45,781 bases of DNA, taken from NCBI GenBank assembly GCA_964653195.1, contig CAZZCX010000008.1, positions 1-45,781 of the forward strand, written 5' to 3'. Under the pieces are notes generated by a model that searched no databases, was not told the origin of the DNA, and was given only the letters and a program-made list of their open reading frames with translations. Position numbers and translations under genes: made by a program. The stretch comes from CAYMDS01 sp964653195. GTDB taxonomy: Bacteria > Patescibacteriota > Microgenomatia > Levybacterales > UBA12049. Below, one piece after another: positions 24,058 to 34,011 of the stretch (position 1 is the first letter of the stretch; each line of letters starts with the position of its first letter).

Positions 24058-24858
24058 TTAATTATTTTTTTGAGCTGTGATATGAAGAGTTTGACCAGGA
24101 ATTGTTTGGAATAATGCTGTTTCAACATATGCTAACCAACCACCTACTTTAACAAGTGGTTGAATTTTTTTTCTATTCTCTACTTCAGTATTATTCGCAA
24201 TTAACCCAAAATACCTTCCCCCGTTTAGGAGATTTACCAGTAAGTAATAAATAAAACTTGTGAACTGATATATAAAATAGTAACTATGAGTAGCTTTCAA
24301 TATAGTAAAATCGTTTTTAGTCAATATCTTGATTATGTCACTCCGAGTAAACTGCTGAATGTGCCCGATAGGTTCCTTTTTTAAATTTAACCTAAACAGC
24401 TTCTTTAACCAACCATCAATTGTCACAAGATCACCTTCACAAGGGACGACAAGATGAAATATCCCACGATGCTCTAATACTCTTTTAATTTCATAAATTA
24501 CTCTATCTGGATCTTTTGCGTGTTCTAACACATCAAACATCGTTACAAATTCAAAGCTATTATTTGAAAATGGCAAAGCCTCAGCATCTGCCTGTTTTAG
24601 AATTACTCCATGTTTTTTAGCATTTGGTTTAAATATATTTAAAGAAATAGTATCAATATCACACGCAGTAATTTGACTTAAGGGTAAGAATTTTTTAACT
24701 TCAAGCGTTAATTCGCCTGTCCCACAACCTATGTCTAATACCTTAGCTTTCTTATTTTTTAATTTTGGTAAACTACTACATTTTATTGCTTTGGCAAGAT
24801 TTAAAGAATGAAAATATCGAATATGGTACTTAAAGAAAGATGGCTTGTATGCTTTCAT
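24058..24858 (-). CDS. Class I SAM-dependent methyltransferase
   Basis: This 266-residue methyltransferase has an N-terminal SAM domain: VLDIGCGTGELTLEV (about 40-54), TACDIDTIS, ADAEALPFSNNSFEFV and MFDVLEHAKDPDRVI. The C-terminal half has a hydrophobic segment near 190-210, which may touch the membrane. It resembles the MTase domains fused to glycosyltransferases elsewhere in the cluster, here as a free-standing protein. It follows the GT4 gene by 3 bp in a three-gene minus-strand operon. The target, sugar or lipid, cannot be told. Confidence 0.82.
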   Translation of the reverse strand: MKAYKPSFFKYHIRYFHSLNLAKAIKCSSLPKLKNKKAKVLDIGCGTGELTLEVKKFLPLSQITACDIDTISLNIFKPNAKKHGVILKQADAEALPFSNNSFEFVTMFDVLEHAKDPDRVIYEIKRVLEHRGIFHLVVPCEGDLVTIDGWLKKLFRLNLKKEPIGHIQQFTRSDIIKILTKNDFTILKATHSYYFIYQFTSFIYYLLVNLLNGGRYFGLIANNTEVENRKKIQPLVKVGGWLAYVETALFQTIPGQTLHITAQKNN

Positions 24859-24861
24859 AGC

Positions 24862-25977
24862 TTATATTATTCCCAACAATATACTTTCTAATTTTTGCGT
24901 TTGCTTCTTAATATCAAAAAGCTTTTTAGCTCTAATTCGATTCCGATCTCCAATAACTATGCGTTTTTTTTCATTGCTAAGTAAAGCAATTACCGTACTT
25001 AATAACTCATCTTCATCTCCTTGATTTATAAGCAGGTTTTCGCGTCCAATCTCTTCTGGGATTCCACCAGAATTAGTGGCAATAACCGGCAACCCGCTCG
25101 CCTGTGCTTCCATAAGTGTATAACTAAAAAATTCTTCCCACCAAAGAAGAAAACCTATATACCGATTGATACTTGGTGAAATAAAAACATCAGCTTCTTT
25201 GTAAAGTGTGTGGACTGTATCATTGGAAACGTAACCTTTTACAGTAATACCTTTTATACTTTGAGCCTTAGCTTCCAATGTCCCTTTTCCGACAAGTATA
25301 AGTCTCGTGTTGGGATAAATTTTCAAAATCTCAGGCCAAACTGTTAGTAATTCCCCAACTCCCTTATGCTTTTCAAGTTCGCCTACATAAAGTAGAGTTA
25401 CTTGATTATTCATTCTCTTCTTTACGCTTGGCGAAAAACGCAACGTGTCAACTCCATGATATATAACGCGAATTTTATTCTCTGATATGCCAAGCTTAAG
25501 TAATGCATCTTTTGCTTTATAACTTCTTGCAATAAATAATGCTGCAGTATTAATAACTTTTCTAACTGTTATAGAATATGGTGGAATGAAATAGGCTGGA
25601 TGCAAAAAACTTGTCCAGACCTCACAAATAAGCGGAATATTTCGCTTTCTCGCAATGTCTGCTGCTTGCCCTGAAAAAAAATGATATAACTCATATGTCT
25701 CCAATACATCTATATCTGCACATGCTTTTTCAAGTCCAGATACACCTACCCATGATTGATGAGTAATATTACGAGTAAATAGAGAAACTGGTTCAATCGG
25801 ATACATTTGTTTTCGTGGTAAATTTCTGTAAGCAATTTTAATTTTTTTACAGTAATTTATTATTTCTTCAGATGAACTACCAGTTATAAAAACAGGCTTT
25901 ATTCTAGTAAAATTATTCGCAAACTCGACCTGCGGTATTCTCGGCATAAGGCCCCGCAAAATTCCAATTTTTTTCAT
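24862..25977 (-). CDS. GT4-family glycosyltransferase
   Basis: This protein has 371 residues from the ATG at 25977. It is a GT-B glycosyltransferase with LLYVGELEKHKGVGELL, LILVGKGTLEAKA, VKGYVSNDTVHTLYKEADV and the donor-site block SYTLMEAQASGLPVIATNSGG with its conserved Glu. The N-terminus MKKIGILRGLMPRIP fits a GT-B first strand. The longer open frame reaching 26058 would overlap the upstream gene by 77 bp and adds an unrelated stretch, so I reject it. The chosen start lies 4 bp after that gene's stop. It probably acts with the upstream GT4-MTase fusion on the same glycan. Confidence 0.85.
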   Translation of the reverse strand: MKKIGILRGLMPRIPQVEFANNFTRIKPVFITGSSSEEIINYCKKIKIAYRNLPRKQMYPIEPVSLFTRNITHQSWVGVSGLEKACADIDVLETYELYHFFSGQAADIARKRNIPLICEVWTSFLHPAYFIPPYSITVRKVINTAALFIARSYKAKDALLKLGISENKIRVIYHGVDTLRFSPSVKKRMNNQVTLLYVGELEKHKGVGELLTVWPEILKIYPNTRLILVGKGTLEAKAQSIKGITVKGYVSNDTVHTLYKEADVFISPSINRYIGFLLWWEEFFSYTLMEAQASGLPVIATNSGGIPEEIGRENLLINQGDEDELLSTVIALLSNEKKRIVIGDRNRIRAKKLFDIKKQTQKLESILLGII

Positions 25978-25981
25978 TTTT

Positions 25982-27940
25982 TTACTTTTTCTTAGCCACA
26001 TCAATAACAGCCCATAGATCATGTGCCAAAAATATTTTAATTGGACTATGTAGAACAATCGGTTCTATTATTGGATTTTCATGAAGAAAATCTGCGATTC
26101 TTGAAACATGCTTAATCCAGCTTGGTATATTTTTAACACCTGCTACTCTAGATGATAAAAATTGATGACTATCATTTAAAACTGTTATATGCACTTTCCC
26201 TGGAATTTGACTAAGTGTTTGTTTTAACCTGAAATAGTCAAATACATTAACATGATACTCGTCTGATTCAAAACTTTTCCATCCAAGAACTTTTTTTGCA
26301 AGGAATGATAATGGACCTAAGAAAAATTTATTTGGAGCTGTTTCAAGCACTATTCTACCTTTAGGTTTAATTACTCTTGTCATCTCTTGTATGACTCTTT
26401 GCAACGGTTCTTCATGTATATGCTCAAAAACATCAATGCATACAATTCTATCGAAAAAATTATCTGAAAACTTCATATCTCCCGCGTCCATGACTGAAAA
26501 ATTAACTCGTGTTTTTAAATTAGCTGAAAGCTGCATTTTATTTTTTTTCGCTAACTCTATACCCTGATTGCTATAATCAATTCCATACACATCACACCCT
26601 GCTTTGGCAAGTTCTATACATAGCTCTCCTGTTCCACAGCCAATATCTAAAACTTTCATTCCGGGACGTATTCTTAACAAATCATGCGCCCTTTTTTTCC
26701 TAGTTACTCTTTCTCTTTTTAAGGCTTGGTGTTCATTTTCGTAATGTGTTTGATAATATGTGGCACTATATACATCTGGACTAACATCAACTGGATTTAA
26801 ACTATGTACTATTTCTATAAACTTCTTTTCATAATTATCCCAATTTAATAAATCATGTATAAATTTATTTCCTTCTTTTGCTAAAGTTGTGTACTTTTTT
26901 TTATTTTTTGAATATTTGATAACAGCATCCCGTAAAGATTCAGGCGAAGTGGTGCACGTTATAGCATATTTTCTAATAACGTCTAATACTCCCGAGCTAG
27001 CCGATATAACTGAAATTTTATTGAAAGTGAGCGCTTCTAATGGAGTTGATGCAAAGCTTTCGTTAATCGAAGGGATAATATTCAAATCACAACTCTTATA
27101 TAACATAGCAATTTTATCTTGAGATACGTGCCCTGCGAAATGAACTGATGACTCAAGATCAAGTTTTATTACCAACTCCTCTAAATACTGCTTATCATCT
27201 CCTTCACCTGCCAGTATCAAGGTAGCAGTAGGTTCATGCTTTTTAAGAAGTTTTAATGCGCGTACAGCTATTCTCTGACCTTTTGTCTTACGCAATGTCC
27301 CAACTTGTAATAAAAGAAGTTTACTTTTACTTCGCAATCTTTTAATGGAATGTGGTAATGCTGATATCTCACCTCCTAAATCTGTTATACCATTGTGAAG
27401 TATGAGCGGGGTTTTTCCATATCTTTTTTTAATTTTCTTAGCTATATATAATGAAACAGCAATTATCTGGTCTGCTTGTCTTACAGCCCAAATATCAAAT
27501 CTAGTTACACTTACTAGCCATACGAAATATTCAAAATAACTCTTCTTCTCTCGCCACGTAACTCTTTCGGGGATACTGTGTGCTGTCCAGATAATCTTTT
27601 TATTCGACACTTTACCTATAATTGCTGCAATCCAAATTCCCGGTAAATTATGTGGGTTTATTACTTGAAATGTTGAAATATTTCTAATCACTAGAATAAA
27701 CAAAGCAATAGGGCCGAAAAAAAATAACATAAATCGGCTTTTTCGAAAAATCTTACTTATAAATTGGTGTGGCAAAATGTAATCAATATCCCTCCCATGT
27801 GCAGGCAATTTATCCCATTCAACAAACAAGGCAGCAATTGCAGTTTGGTGTCCATGCTTTTTTAAATAATATGCCTGCTGTACACTAATTGTTTCGGCAC
27901 CCCGATAAGAAATCCATGGTTGAATAATGAGTATTTTCAT
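25982..27940 (-). CDS. GT4 glycosyltransferase-methyltransferase fusion
   Basis: This 652-residue fusion has an N-terminal GT4 domain (about 1-375) with ISYRGAETISVQQAYYL, LLQVGTLRKTKGQRIAVRAL, LILAGEGDDKQYL and NESFASTPLEALTFNK. A C-terminal class I methyltransferase (about 390-590) follows with VLDIGCGTGELCIEL, YGIDYSNQGIELA and RIVCIDVFEHIHEEP. It is the first gene of a three-gene minus-strand operon. The same pairing of glycosyltransferase and methyltransferase occurs in the GT2 fusion at 21664-23214, which suggests that sugar transfer and methylation are coupled in this pathway. Confidence 0.84.
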   Translation of the reverse strand: MKILIIQPWISYRGAETISVQQAYYLKKHGHQTAIAALFVEWDKLPAHGRDIDYILPHQFISKIFRKSRFMLFFFGPIALFILVIRNISTFQVINPHNLPGIWIAAIIGKVSNKKIIWTAHSIPERVTWREKKSYFEYFVWLVSVTRFDIWAVRQADQIIAVSLYIAKKIKKRYGKTPLILHNGITDLGGEISALPHSIKRLRSKSKLLLLQVGTLRKTKGQRIAVRALKLLKKHEPTATLILAGEGDDKQYLEELVIKLDLESSVHFAGHVSQDKIAMLYKSCDLNIIPSINESFASTPLEALTFNKISVISASSGVLDVIRKYAITCTTSPESLRDAVIKYSKNKKKYTTLAKEGNKFIHDLLNWDNYEKKFIEIVHSLNPVDVSPDVYSATYYQTHYENEHQALKRERVTRKKRAHDLLRIRPGMKVLDIGCGTGELCIELAKAGCDVYGIDYSNQGIELAKKNKMQLSANLKTRVNFSVMDAGDMKFSDNFFDRIVCIDVFEHIHEEPLQRVIQEMTRVIKPKGRIVLETAPNKFFLGPLSFLAKKVLGWKSFESDEYHVNVFDYFRLKQTLSQIPGKVHITVLNDSHQFLSSRVAGVKNIPSWIKHVSRIADFLHENPIIEPIVLHSPIKIFLAHDLWAVIDVAKKK

Positions 27941-27987
27941 GTGCCTATTATATACTTTTAAAGAGTCAAGGTGAGGTAGAAAAATTG

Positions 27988-30900
27988 CTAGTAATCATTT
28001 TCATCAGTATCCCATTTAGATACTTTAGTGATATGCTTTTTTGCTACTCCTGATATTTTCATCAAAGGTCTAATTCTTAATTTAATAATATTTATATTTC
28101 TGAATTTTGAAAATAATATTCTGAGAGGCCCGGGAATGAAAAAGAAAAATAATATTAATATACCAGTTGATATCGAAACCAAATTAGCAATAATTTGTCC
28201 TAATGACGGTTTAATTTCCAAATTTAATTTATCGCCTGCTGTAATTGGAGGTAACTTCATCAACATAAAACCTGGTCCAGAACGTTCAACTCGTATATCT
28301 GTTTGTGACTTTTTTGAAATTAATTTAGCCTTCCAGTCTGGATAATAGGCATTGCGAAAATAAAAACTTGAGCTATCGTTTACAGAATCGGAAAAAGTAA
28401 AAGTAATCGAATCTGCTGAATTTTTATTCGTATTTACAGAATATAAAGTACTATTTGTTTTTGGTAAAACTTGCGTTAATAGTGAATTAAACAGTTTTAC
28501 TTCCTCTATGCTGTCTTTTGCCTCCTGATGCGGTACTAAATTAAAACCATACCAAACTACTTGCCCTTTCCCGTATCTACCTTTAACTACAAGAGGCTTA
28601 TCCGCATAAGTAACTACAGGCTTTGCCCACTCTCGTAATTTTGTGGGTACAGAAACACCCCATGAACCAATATCATATTTAAGATCACCTAATTTACTTG
28701 CATCAACTTCATTATTAATCTTTGTGTCCTGAATTTCATAATGAGCACTTGTATCAAGATTTTCCCATACTAATGATTCGAAGGGCATAAAAGCCGGTGC
28801 GCGATCGAGTTGATAATCAGGAACATAATATTGCCAACCAGTATCAAAAATCAATATACCTCCATTTTTTATATATTCATCTAACAATTTATATGCTTTA
28901 TTTCTTGAATTATAATCATATCCACGCATATAAATTGCATGATATTTTTTTAACTCGTTTGCTGAATAAGCATCTACGGTCTTATTGCCTTGGACAGGTA
29001 TTGCCATATCATAAGTCAATGCTCCTTTCGTAAATAATTTAAAGGTCTGGTCATAAAAATATTTACTGTTATCTGAAATTATCAGTATTAACGGTCTATT
29101 GTCCCAAGTTGCTTCACCAGTTGGCAAATTAAAGCTTCTCCAACCGAGTCCTTTTTCATCAACTTTAACTTCGCTCCAGTTTTTATCTTCTTTCCAATAA
29201 CTATGCGGTTCGCTTGGAGAACCCGTTAAATAAACATATTCCAATCCAAACCATTTTGCTAATTCAGATAAGACTCCGGGTTTCTGTAGTAATGGAAAAG
29301 TCGTATACATCACTTGGCTTTGATAATTCCAGGAGTTATAAATCAAATTTAAAGTATTCATATATATTTGAATCGAACTGTGATTGCTTATTAATGGAAG
29401 CGACATAATTGAACTCGCAGCAAACCCTGAAACATCAAATCGCACATCCCTATTTTTAGGTAACACAGAAACAAAACTTTTTGCTCCACTAGTAATTCCA
29501 GAAATATCATTACTTATTGTAAACTTAGGCCACTGATTAAAAGATAGCTGTTCAAACAAATGCTTATAAAATGCTAGACAGTAGTTATACTTACCAATTT
29601 TCTTTGTATCGGCAAGTAAATCACACTCGTTTCTAGCAGCGAGTACAATATCCAATGGAGGGAAAATAGTTGTAGAATTTACAGTAACTTTAGTTTTTCT
29701 GTAATAAGTACAGATATGATCGGATGGAAACTCATAATTATTTATGACAACACAGTAATATCTAAGTGCGTAAAAATTCGCAGTATTATCAAATAATTTA
29801 AATTTAGGATTTTTTTGCGTCAATAAATACTGAAGGTATTCGTCTTGAGAACTTAATTTATTTTTCCCCCAAATATCTCTTAGATTGATTCCGTTTACAT
29901 TTACATACGGGGTTTTATAATTCTCATCGAACATACTTGCATTACCTGAATAGGTAAAATGACCTATATTTAAATAATAAGGAAGCGGACTTGGTAAATT
30001 GTAATATTTATTAATTAGTAACCCGACTGTAAGTATAGTAAAAAATAACACTATTATTACTTTGAAATTATATAACATCGAATCCACAACCTTTTGCTTT
30101 TGACTGAGTAATTTAACAAATACAAATGACCATAGCAATTCCCAAATAATATATGCGCCAAATGCTGCAGATATAGGAATAAGAATTCTGCCAATTGAAA
30201 AGAAAATTCTACCCAAAAATACTAAAGGGAACTGATTAAGGAGCGGAATACTTTTAATAATTGGCATTTCATTAAAAAAGATATATAAATCAATATTAGT
30301 GTTTACAAAAAAACCAATAGTTGAAAAAATACTGAATGCGAAAACTTTTTTAGACTTAAAGACTGCAAATACAAAACTCGGAATAATAAGTAACCAAACA
30401 TAAAAAGGAAAACGCATACTCTTTATAACAATTCTAGGTTCTTTAACCGGGTCTCTTGGATCGCTCAGGGAGAGCATATGTTCAGGTTTTAATAACATTG
30501 ACGCACTCACTTCCTTATTTGCACTGGCTGTGCCGTAACCCGAAAACCCCCCAAATGCTACAGCATCCGAATAACGTTGATACGAATAGTAACGAAATGC
30601 AAACATACCTGCAAACGCTAAAACAAAGAAAAGTAAAGGTAAGAAAATTCGCTTTATTAGTAAAATCTTGTTTTCACTTGTAAAAATTACTTTAATTGCA
30701 ATCCATATTCCAAAGATTACTAATGATGTCACACCGATAAAAAAATGAGTAATAAATCCTAGAAGTAAAAAAACCAAAGTCCCTAGAAAGCCTAATCTAA
30801 ATAACCAGCCAGTTTTTTTTGTAAAAAGTTGTTCGATAAATAAATCAAAAAACAATAATATCCAGGGGACAAAAATTAACGAGACCTGTTCGGCATAAAA

Positions 30901-31401
30901 ACCCCATTGCAATAACCAAATCCACGAAACAGGAGCGGTGACAAAAAATACTGATGCAATTAATCCTAATATCTGCCTCATCCAAATTGGCTTAACTTCT
31001 TTTAATCGTGTCCAGATAAAGATGTATATTCCAAGCCCAGTTAACGGTACACTCAAAAAGCCTAAAAACCGAAAAGATTGGACTAAATCCAAAACTGTAA
31101 GCTTATCAACTATATTTACCAAGTAGGCAGAAAACCAAGGATATCCTGTAAAAGAAATTCCACCACCCTGTAAAGGAAACCAAAAAGGAACTTTAGGAAA
31201 AGTTTGACTAAGCCAATATACTACATTAAAAAAATTAGTAGTATCATTACCAGCAAAAGAATTACCTAGAAGATAACTCCTGCCTAATATATAAGATAAG
31301 AAAAAAATTAAGAAAAGCGCAATTATAAAAATAACGGATTGTATTAATGATGAAACTGATACCAGAGTAAATTTAGAAATTATTGATAAAGCCTTTTTCA
31401 T
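27988..31401 (-). CDS. Large GT-C-like membrane protein with GATase-like domain
   Basis: This 1137-residue protein has about a dozen membrane helices in the first 470 residues, including an early FAGNDTTNFFNVVYWL loop like other 6-pyruvoyl-tetrahydropterin synthase-related/YfhO-type membrane proteins. A large extracytoplasmic part follows. Within it, a class I glutamine amidotransferase-like (ThuA-type) segment (about 800-960) reads LILIISDNSKYFYDQTF, YHAIYMRGYDY and GGILIFDTGWQYY. A last helix and a basic cytoplasmic tail end the protein. It may be a polyprenyl-phosphate-sugar-dependent glycosyltransferase or a glycan polymerising or ligating protein. It stands alone between two operons. Confidence 0.72.
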   Translation of the reverse strand: MKKALSIISKFTLVSVSSLIQSVIFIIALFLIFFLSYILGRSYLLGNSFAGNDTTNFFNVVYWLSQTFPKVPFWFPLQGGGISFTGYPWFSAYLVNIVDKLTVLDLVQSFRFLGFLSVPLTGLGIYIFIWTRLKEVKPIWMRQILGLIASVFFVTAPVSWIWLLQWGFYAEQVSLIFVPWILLFFDLFIEQLFTKKTGWLFRLGFLGTLVFLLLGFITHFFIGVTSLVIFGIWIAIKVIFTSENKILLIKRIFLPLLFFVLAFAGMFAFRYYSYQRYSDAVAFGGFSGYGTASANKEVSASMLLKPEHMLSLSDPRDPVKEPRIVIKSMRFPFYVWLLIIPSFVFAVFKSKKVFAFSIFSTIGFFVNTNIDLYIFFNEMPIIKSIPLLNQFPLVFLGRIFFSIGRILIPISAAFGAYIIWELLWSFVFVKLLSQKQKVVDSMLYNFKVIIVLFFTILTVGLLINKYYNLPSPLPYYLNIGHFTYSGNASMFDENYKTPYVNVNGINLRDIWGKNKLSSQDEYLQYLLTQKNPKFKLFDNTANFYALRYYCVVINNYEFPSDHICTYYRKTKVTVNSTTIFPPLDIVLAARNECDLLADTKKIGKYNYCLAFYKHLFEQLSFNQWPKFTISNDISGITSGAKSFVSVLPKNRDVRFDVSGFAASSIMSLPLISNHSSIQIYMNTLNLIYNSWNYQSQVMYTTFPLLQKPGVLSELAKWFGLEYVYLTGSPSEPHSYWKEDKNWSEVKVDEKGLGWRSFNLPTGEATWDNRPLILIISDNSKYFYDQTFKLFTKGALTYDMAIPVQGNKTVDAYSANELKKYHAIYMRGYDYNSRNKAYKLLDEYIKNGGILIFDTGWQYYVPDYQLDRAPAFMPFESLVWENLDTSAHYEIQDTKINNEVDASKLGDLKYDIGSWGVSVPTKLREWAKPVVTYADKPLVVKGRYGKGQVVWYGFNLVPHQEAKDSIEEVKLFNSLLTQVLPKTNSTLYSVNTNKNSADSITFTFSDSVNDSSSFYFRNAYYPDWKAKLISKKSQTDIRVERSGPGFMLMKLPPITAGDKLNLEIKPSLGQIIANLVSISTGILILFFFFIPGPLRILFSKFRNINIIKLRIRPLMKISGVAKKHITKVSKWDTDENDY

Positions 31402-31630
31402 AAAAATATCTATTTCCAGCCTAGCATGTCCTAAATTGAGAGTAAAGACTCAATGCTCGAGTTACATTTTCAATTCTGTTATAACTGAGTCAGCAATATG
31501 TCATAGACCGACACCATTCGTACAAATACCACCATCAATATCGCTTGTGTTACTATTATTTACTTACCTTTATTTTAAAATCAAAGGAATTTACTAATGA
31601 AAAAAATAAATACCGCAATAACTTGTTTCG

Positions 31631-32377
31631 CTATCTATTTAAATCATGCTGCAGAAATGCTGCTATCTCACTTGGAGACATTTTTTCAAAAATCTTATTA
31701 TTTATTTTCACCCCTTTAATACTAACTGGATTTCGCCAGAGAAATGTGCGTCCAGATACAATATGCCACAACAATAAGTTCTCTGATATTCCAGATATCA
31801 AACATTTATAAATATCGCAATTTACATCTTCTTTTTTTAACATATTAATAATAGCTCCTATTCCCTTTTTCCAGCGGAAGTTTTTCTTCGCTCCTCCAGA
31901 TGGAAATAAAACTACACACTTACCTTCGCTAACATATCTAATTACCGTGTCCAAAGCCTCTATATTTCGCTTTCTCGCCTCAATTCGCGAAACAGTACCA
32001 CTTATTAATCTCATCATAATATATCCAAAAAATGCAATACCTGACCGATTTAACAATTCCTTCATGCTTGAATAATACACGGGTATAATATGACTCCCTA
32101 TAGCTTTGCCTTTCGTCGCTTGATAGACATCAGCCAGTATAAATACATCGTCTCGTTTTAAAACTGAACTAATAAGGTATGGATCTAGCCCCGTCGGATG
32201 ATTGGCGTAAATTAATAATCCATTACCTTTCGAGGGATAATTAGCAAAGGAGCGAACATCAATACCTAATTCAGATATAAACTGCTTATTTGCATTATGC
32301 CACCCTAGAAGTTTAACGCTTTTTTCAAAGTTATTTACTATTTGAGCAAGACCTAAAATTCGAAAAATAGGATTCAT
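31631..32377 (-). CDS. PlsC-like acyltransferase
   Basis: This protein has 248 residues from the ATG at 32377. It is an acyltransferase of the lysophosphatidate acyltransferase superfamily. The H-x4-D active motif is in ANHPTGLDP (H60, D65), and the acceptor-binding FPSGGAKK motif follows. No long membrane helix is obvious. Related enzymes acylate lysophosphatidic acid or sugar or ornithine lipids. In this operon it could acylate a glycolipid anchor rather than make bulk phospholipid. The ATG overlaps the upstream stop (ATGA, 32374-32377) and is preferred to the GTG at 32389. Confidence 0.78.
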   Translation of the reverse strand: MNPIFRILGLAQIVNNFEKSVKLLGWHNANKQFISELGIDVRSFANYPSKGNGLLIYANHPTGLDPYLISSVLKRDDVFILADVYQATKGKAIGSHIIPVYYSSMKELLNRSGIAFFGYIMMRLISGTVSRIEARKRNIEALDTVIRYVSEGKCVVLFPSGGAKKNFRWKKGIGAIINMLKKEDVNCDIYKCLISGISENLLLWHIVSGRTFLWRNPVSIKGVKINNKIFEKMSPSEIAAFLQHDLNR

Positions 32378-34011
32378 TTCTCTCCCCACATAAAATATCC
32401 ATTCGAATAGCCTTTTCCTATAAACACGCGATCTATAATTTGGTTTAGCGGATACACAAATCGCAATACAGCATCATATATCATAATTACTTTATCCATA
32501 ATATGATTCATATGTAGCAAATTACATATAAGATTCGTGGTTGATAAAAACGCATATGAATATACTCGCCAAAGCAAATTGCATGGACCATCATATAGCT
32601 TAAAAGAAATGTTTTTAAATCCCGCTTTTTCTAAATCTTTTTTAAACTTCTCGGGCTCTATAAACATCTCCCTTTTATGATCTGCTCTTTTGTACATATA
32701 ATCACTTCCAAGTTTTTCAACAAACCAATCTATTGTATATTTATTTTTCGGATTAAGTGTATAAAAATAGAATTTACCGCCTTTTTGCAAAGTTTCATAA
32801 AGCTTATTTATCTCTTTGTCATAATTGTTAATATGTTCGAAAGTGTCAAAAGAATAGCAAAAATCGATTGAATTCTTATGTATCGGCCATGAATTCATCG
32901 TATTATAATAAATGCCTCTTTTTCTTTTACGAGAATTCGCTTTATTAATTAACTGATCTGCGATATCAACACCAAATCCAATCTTTTTTGTTCCGCTTAA
33001 TAAGCGCTCAAGCCAAACACCTGATGCGCATCCGAAATCAAGTACTCTTTTTGCTTTTGAAAATTGCAACCGAAACAAATCTTCACGAATTGCTATATCT
33101 CTCGGTTGAAATACTTTATTTAATCCGTATTTTGCCTGAATATCCTCCAAGACAGTGAGAGGTGGATTGTTTGAAAAAAAATCTTTATTGTTTTTTATAA
33201 AAACGAAATTGCCTTTTCCACCTGGAAACCAGGAAAAAATAATCGACTCAACATAAGCAATGCCAGCAATTGTTTTTTTTATCGCTGTTAACAGTGTTTT
33301 AGTCAATCCCGGCTTACTTTCATATACAGTCGTCTCAAATGAAAATCGATGATTACCAGTAAGGCTTTGTATAAAATAATAACCGATATCGGCAAGTGAA
33401 AAAAAGAAATGAGAAGAATATCTAACTTTTCTAAAAGTAAAACCATGACTTTCAATTCTTTGTCTCAACTCCTTTTCGGTAAAAAAATTAACATGCCCCG
33501 AGTAATGCTTCTTACCCCGCCAACCTAGACTGTAAAGTACTCCATACAATGTCAGGAATTGTTTTTCAAGCGGAATTGATACATATAACACTCCTCGATC
33601 ATTAAGTACTCTATGAATTTCATCGAGTACTTTATCTAAATTATCATAATGCTCAAGTGAATCAAGAGCAGTAACCACATCAACTGTACCCGACTTATGC
33701 GGCAATTTATGAGCTGGAGTTTTTATAAAAGTTATATTTTTGAATTGTGCCTTTGCAGCATTTATTGCATCATTACTGACGTCAATACCATAAATTTTCC
33801 ATTCAGGGAATTTTTTTTTAAAAAACGCAACGACGTTTCCTGCACCACAACCTGAGTCTAACAGGGTAAGTGTCTTTTGAGGCAAATGGGGCAAGGCATC
33901 TTTTAAGAAAAATACAAGCTCAATTCCTTGAAAATCTGTATAGATGCTTTTGACGGGTGCTTCTCCCCATCGTTTCTTTTCATAATCAAATGTCAGTTTC
34001 GTAGAATGCAT
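32374..34011 (-). CDS. Tandem SAM methyltransferase protein
   Basis: This 545-residue protein has two complete class I methyltransferase domains. The first (about 45-230) has LLDSGCGAGNVVAFF (50-64), YGIDVSNDAINAA and TALDSLEHYDNLD. The second (about 310-470) has VLDFGCASGVWLERL, FGVDIADQLI and CYSFDTFEHINNYD. They are only distantly alike, so this is probably a fusion and not a recent duplication. Both have regions around their C-termini that are hydrophobic. It overlaps the upstream GT-C gene by 26 bp and the PlsC-like gene by 4 bp. It may methylate two positions of one glycan or lipid. Confidence 0.84.
   Translation of the reverse strand: MHSTKLTFDYEKKRWGEAPVKSIYTDFQGIELVFFLKDALPHLPQKTLTLLDSGCGAGNVVAFFKKKFPEWKIYGIDVSNDAINAAKAQFKNITFIKTPAHKLPHKSGTVDVVTALDSLEHYDNLDKVLDEIHRVLNDRGVLYVSIPLEKQFLTLYGVLYSLGWRGKKHYSGHVNFFTEKELRQRIESHGFTFRKVRYSSHFFFSLADIGYYFIQSLTGNHRFSFETTVYESKPGLTKTLLTAIKKTIAGIAYVESIIFSWFPGGKGNFVFIKNNKDFFSNNPPLTVLEDIQAKYGLNKVFQPRDIAIREDLFRLQFSKAKRVLDFGCASGVWLERLLSGTKKIGFGVDIADQLINKANSRKRKRGIYYNTMNSWPIHKNSIDFCYSFDTFEHINNYDKEINKLYETLQKGGKFYFYTLNPKNKYTIDWFVEKLGSDYMYKRADHKREMFIEPEKFKKDLEKAGFKNISFKLYDGPCNLLWRVYSYAFLSTTNLICNLLHMNHIMDKVIMIYDAVLRFVYPLNQIIDRVFIGKGYSNGYFMWGEK

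Noticed and set aside
28028..28345. 105-residue plus-strand ORF
   Set aside because: Antisense to the C-terminal end of the large GT-C-like gene; no motif or promoter.
31545..31811. 88-residue plus-strand ORF near a long spacer
   Set aside because: Mostly overlaps the PlsC-like gene on the other strand and shows no family features; the 31402-31630 spacer holds only a short ATTGAG/CTCAAT inverted repeat.
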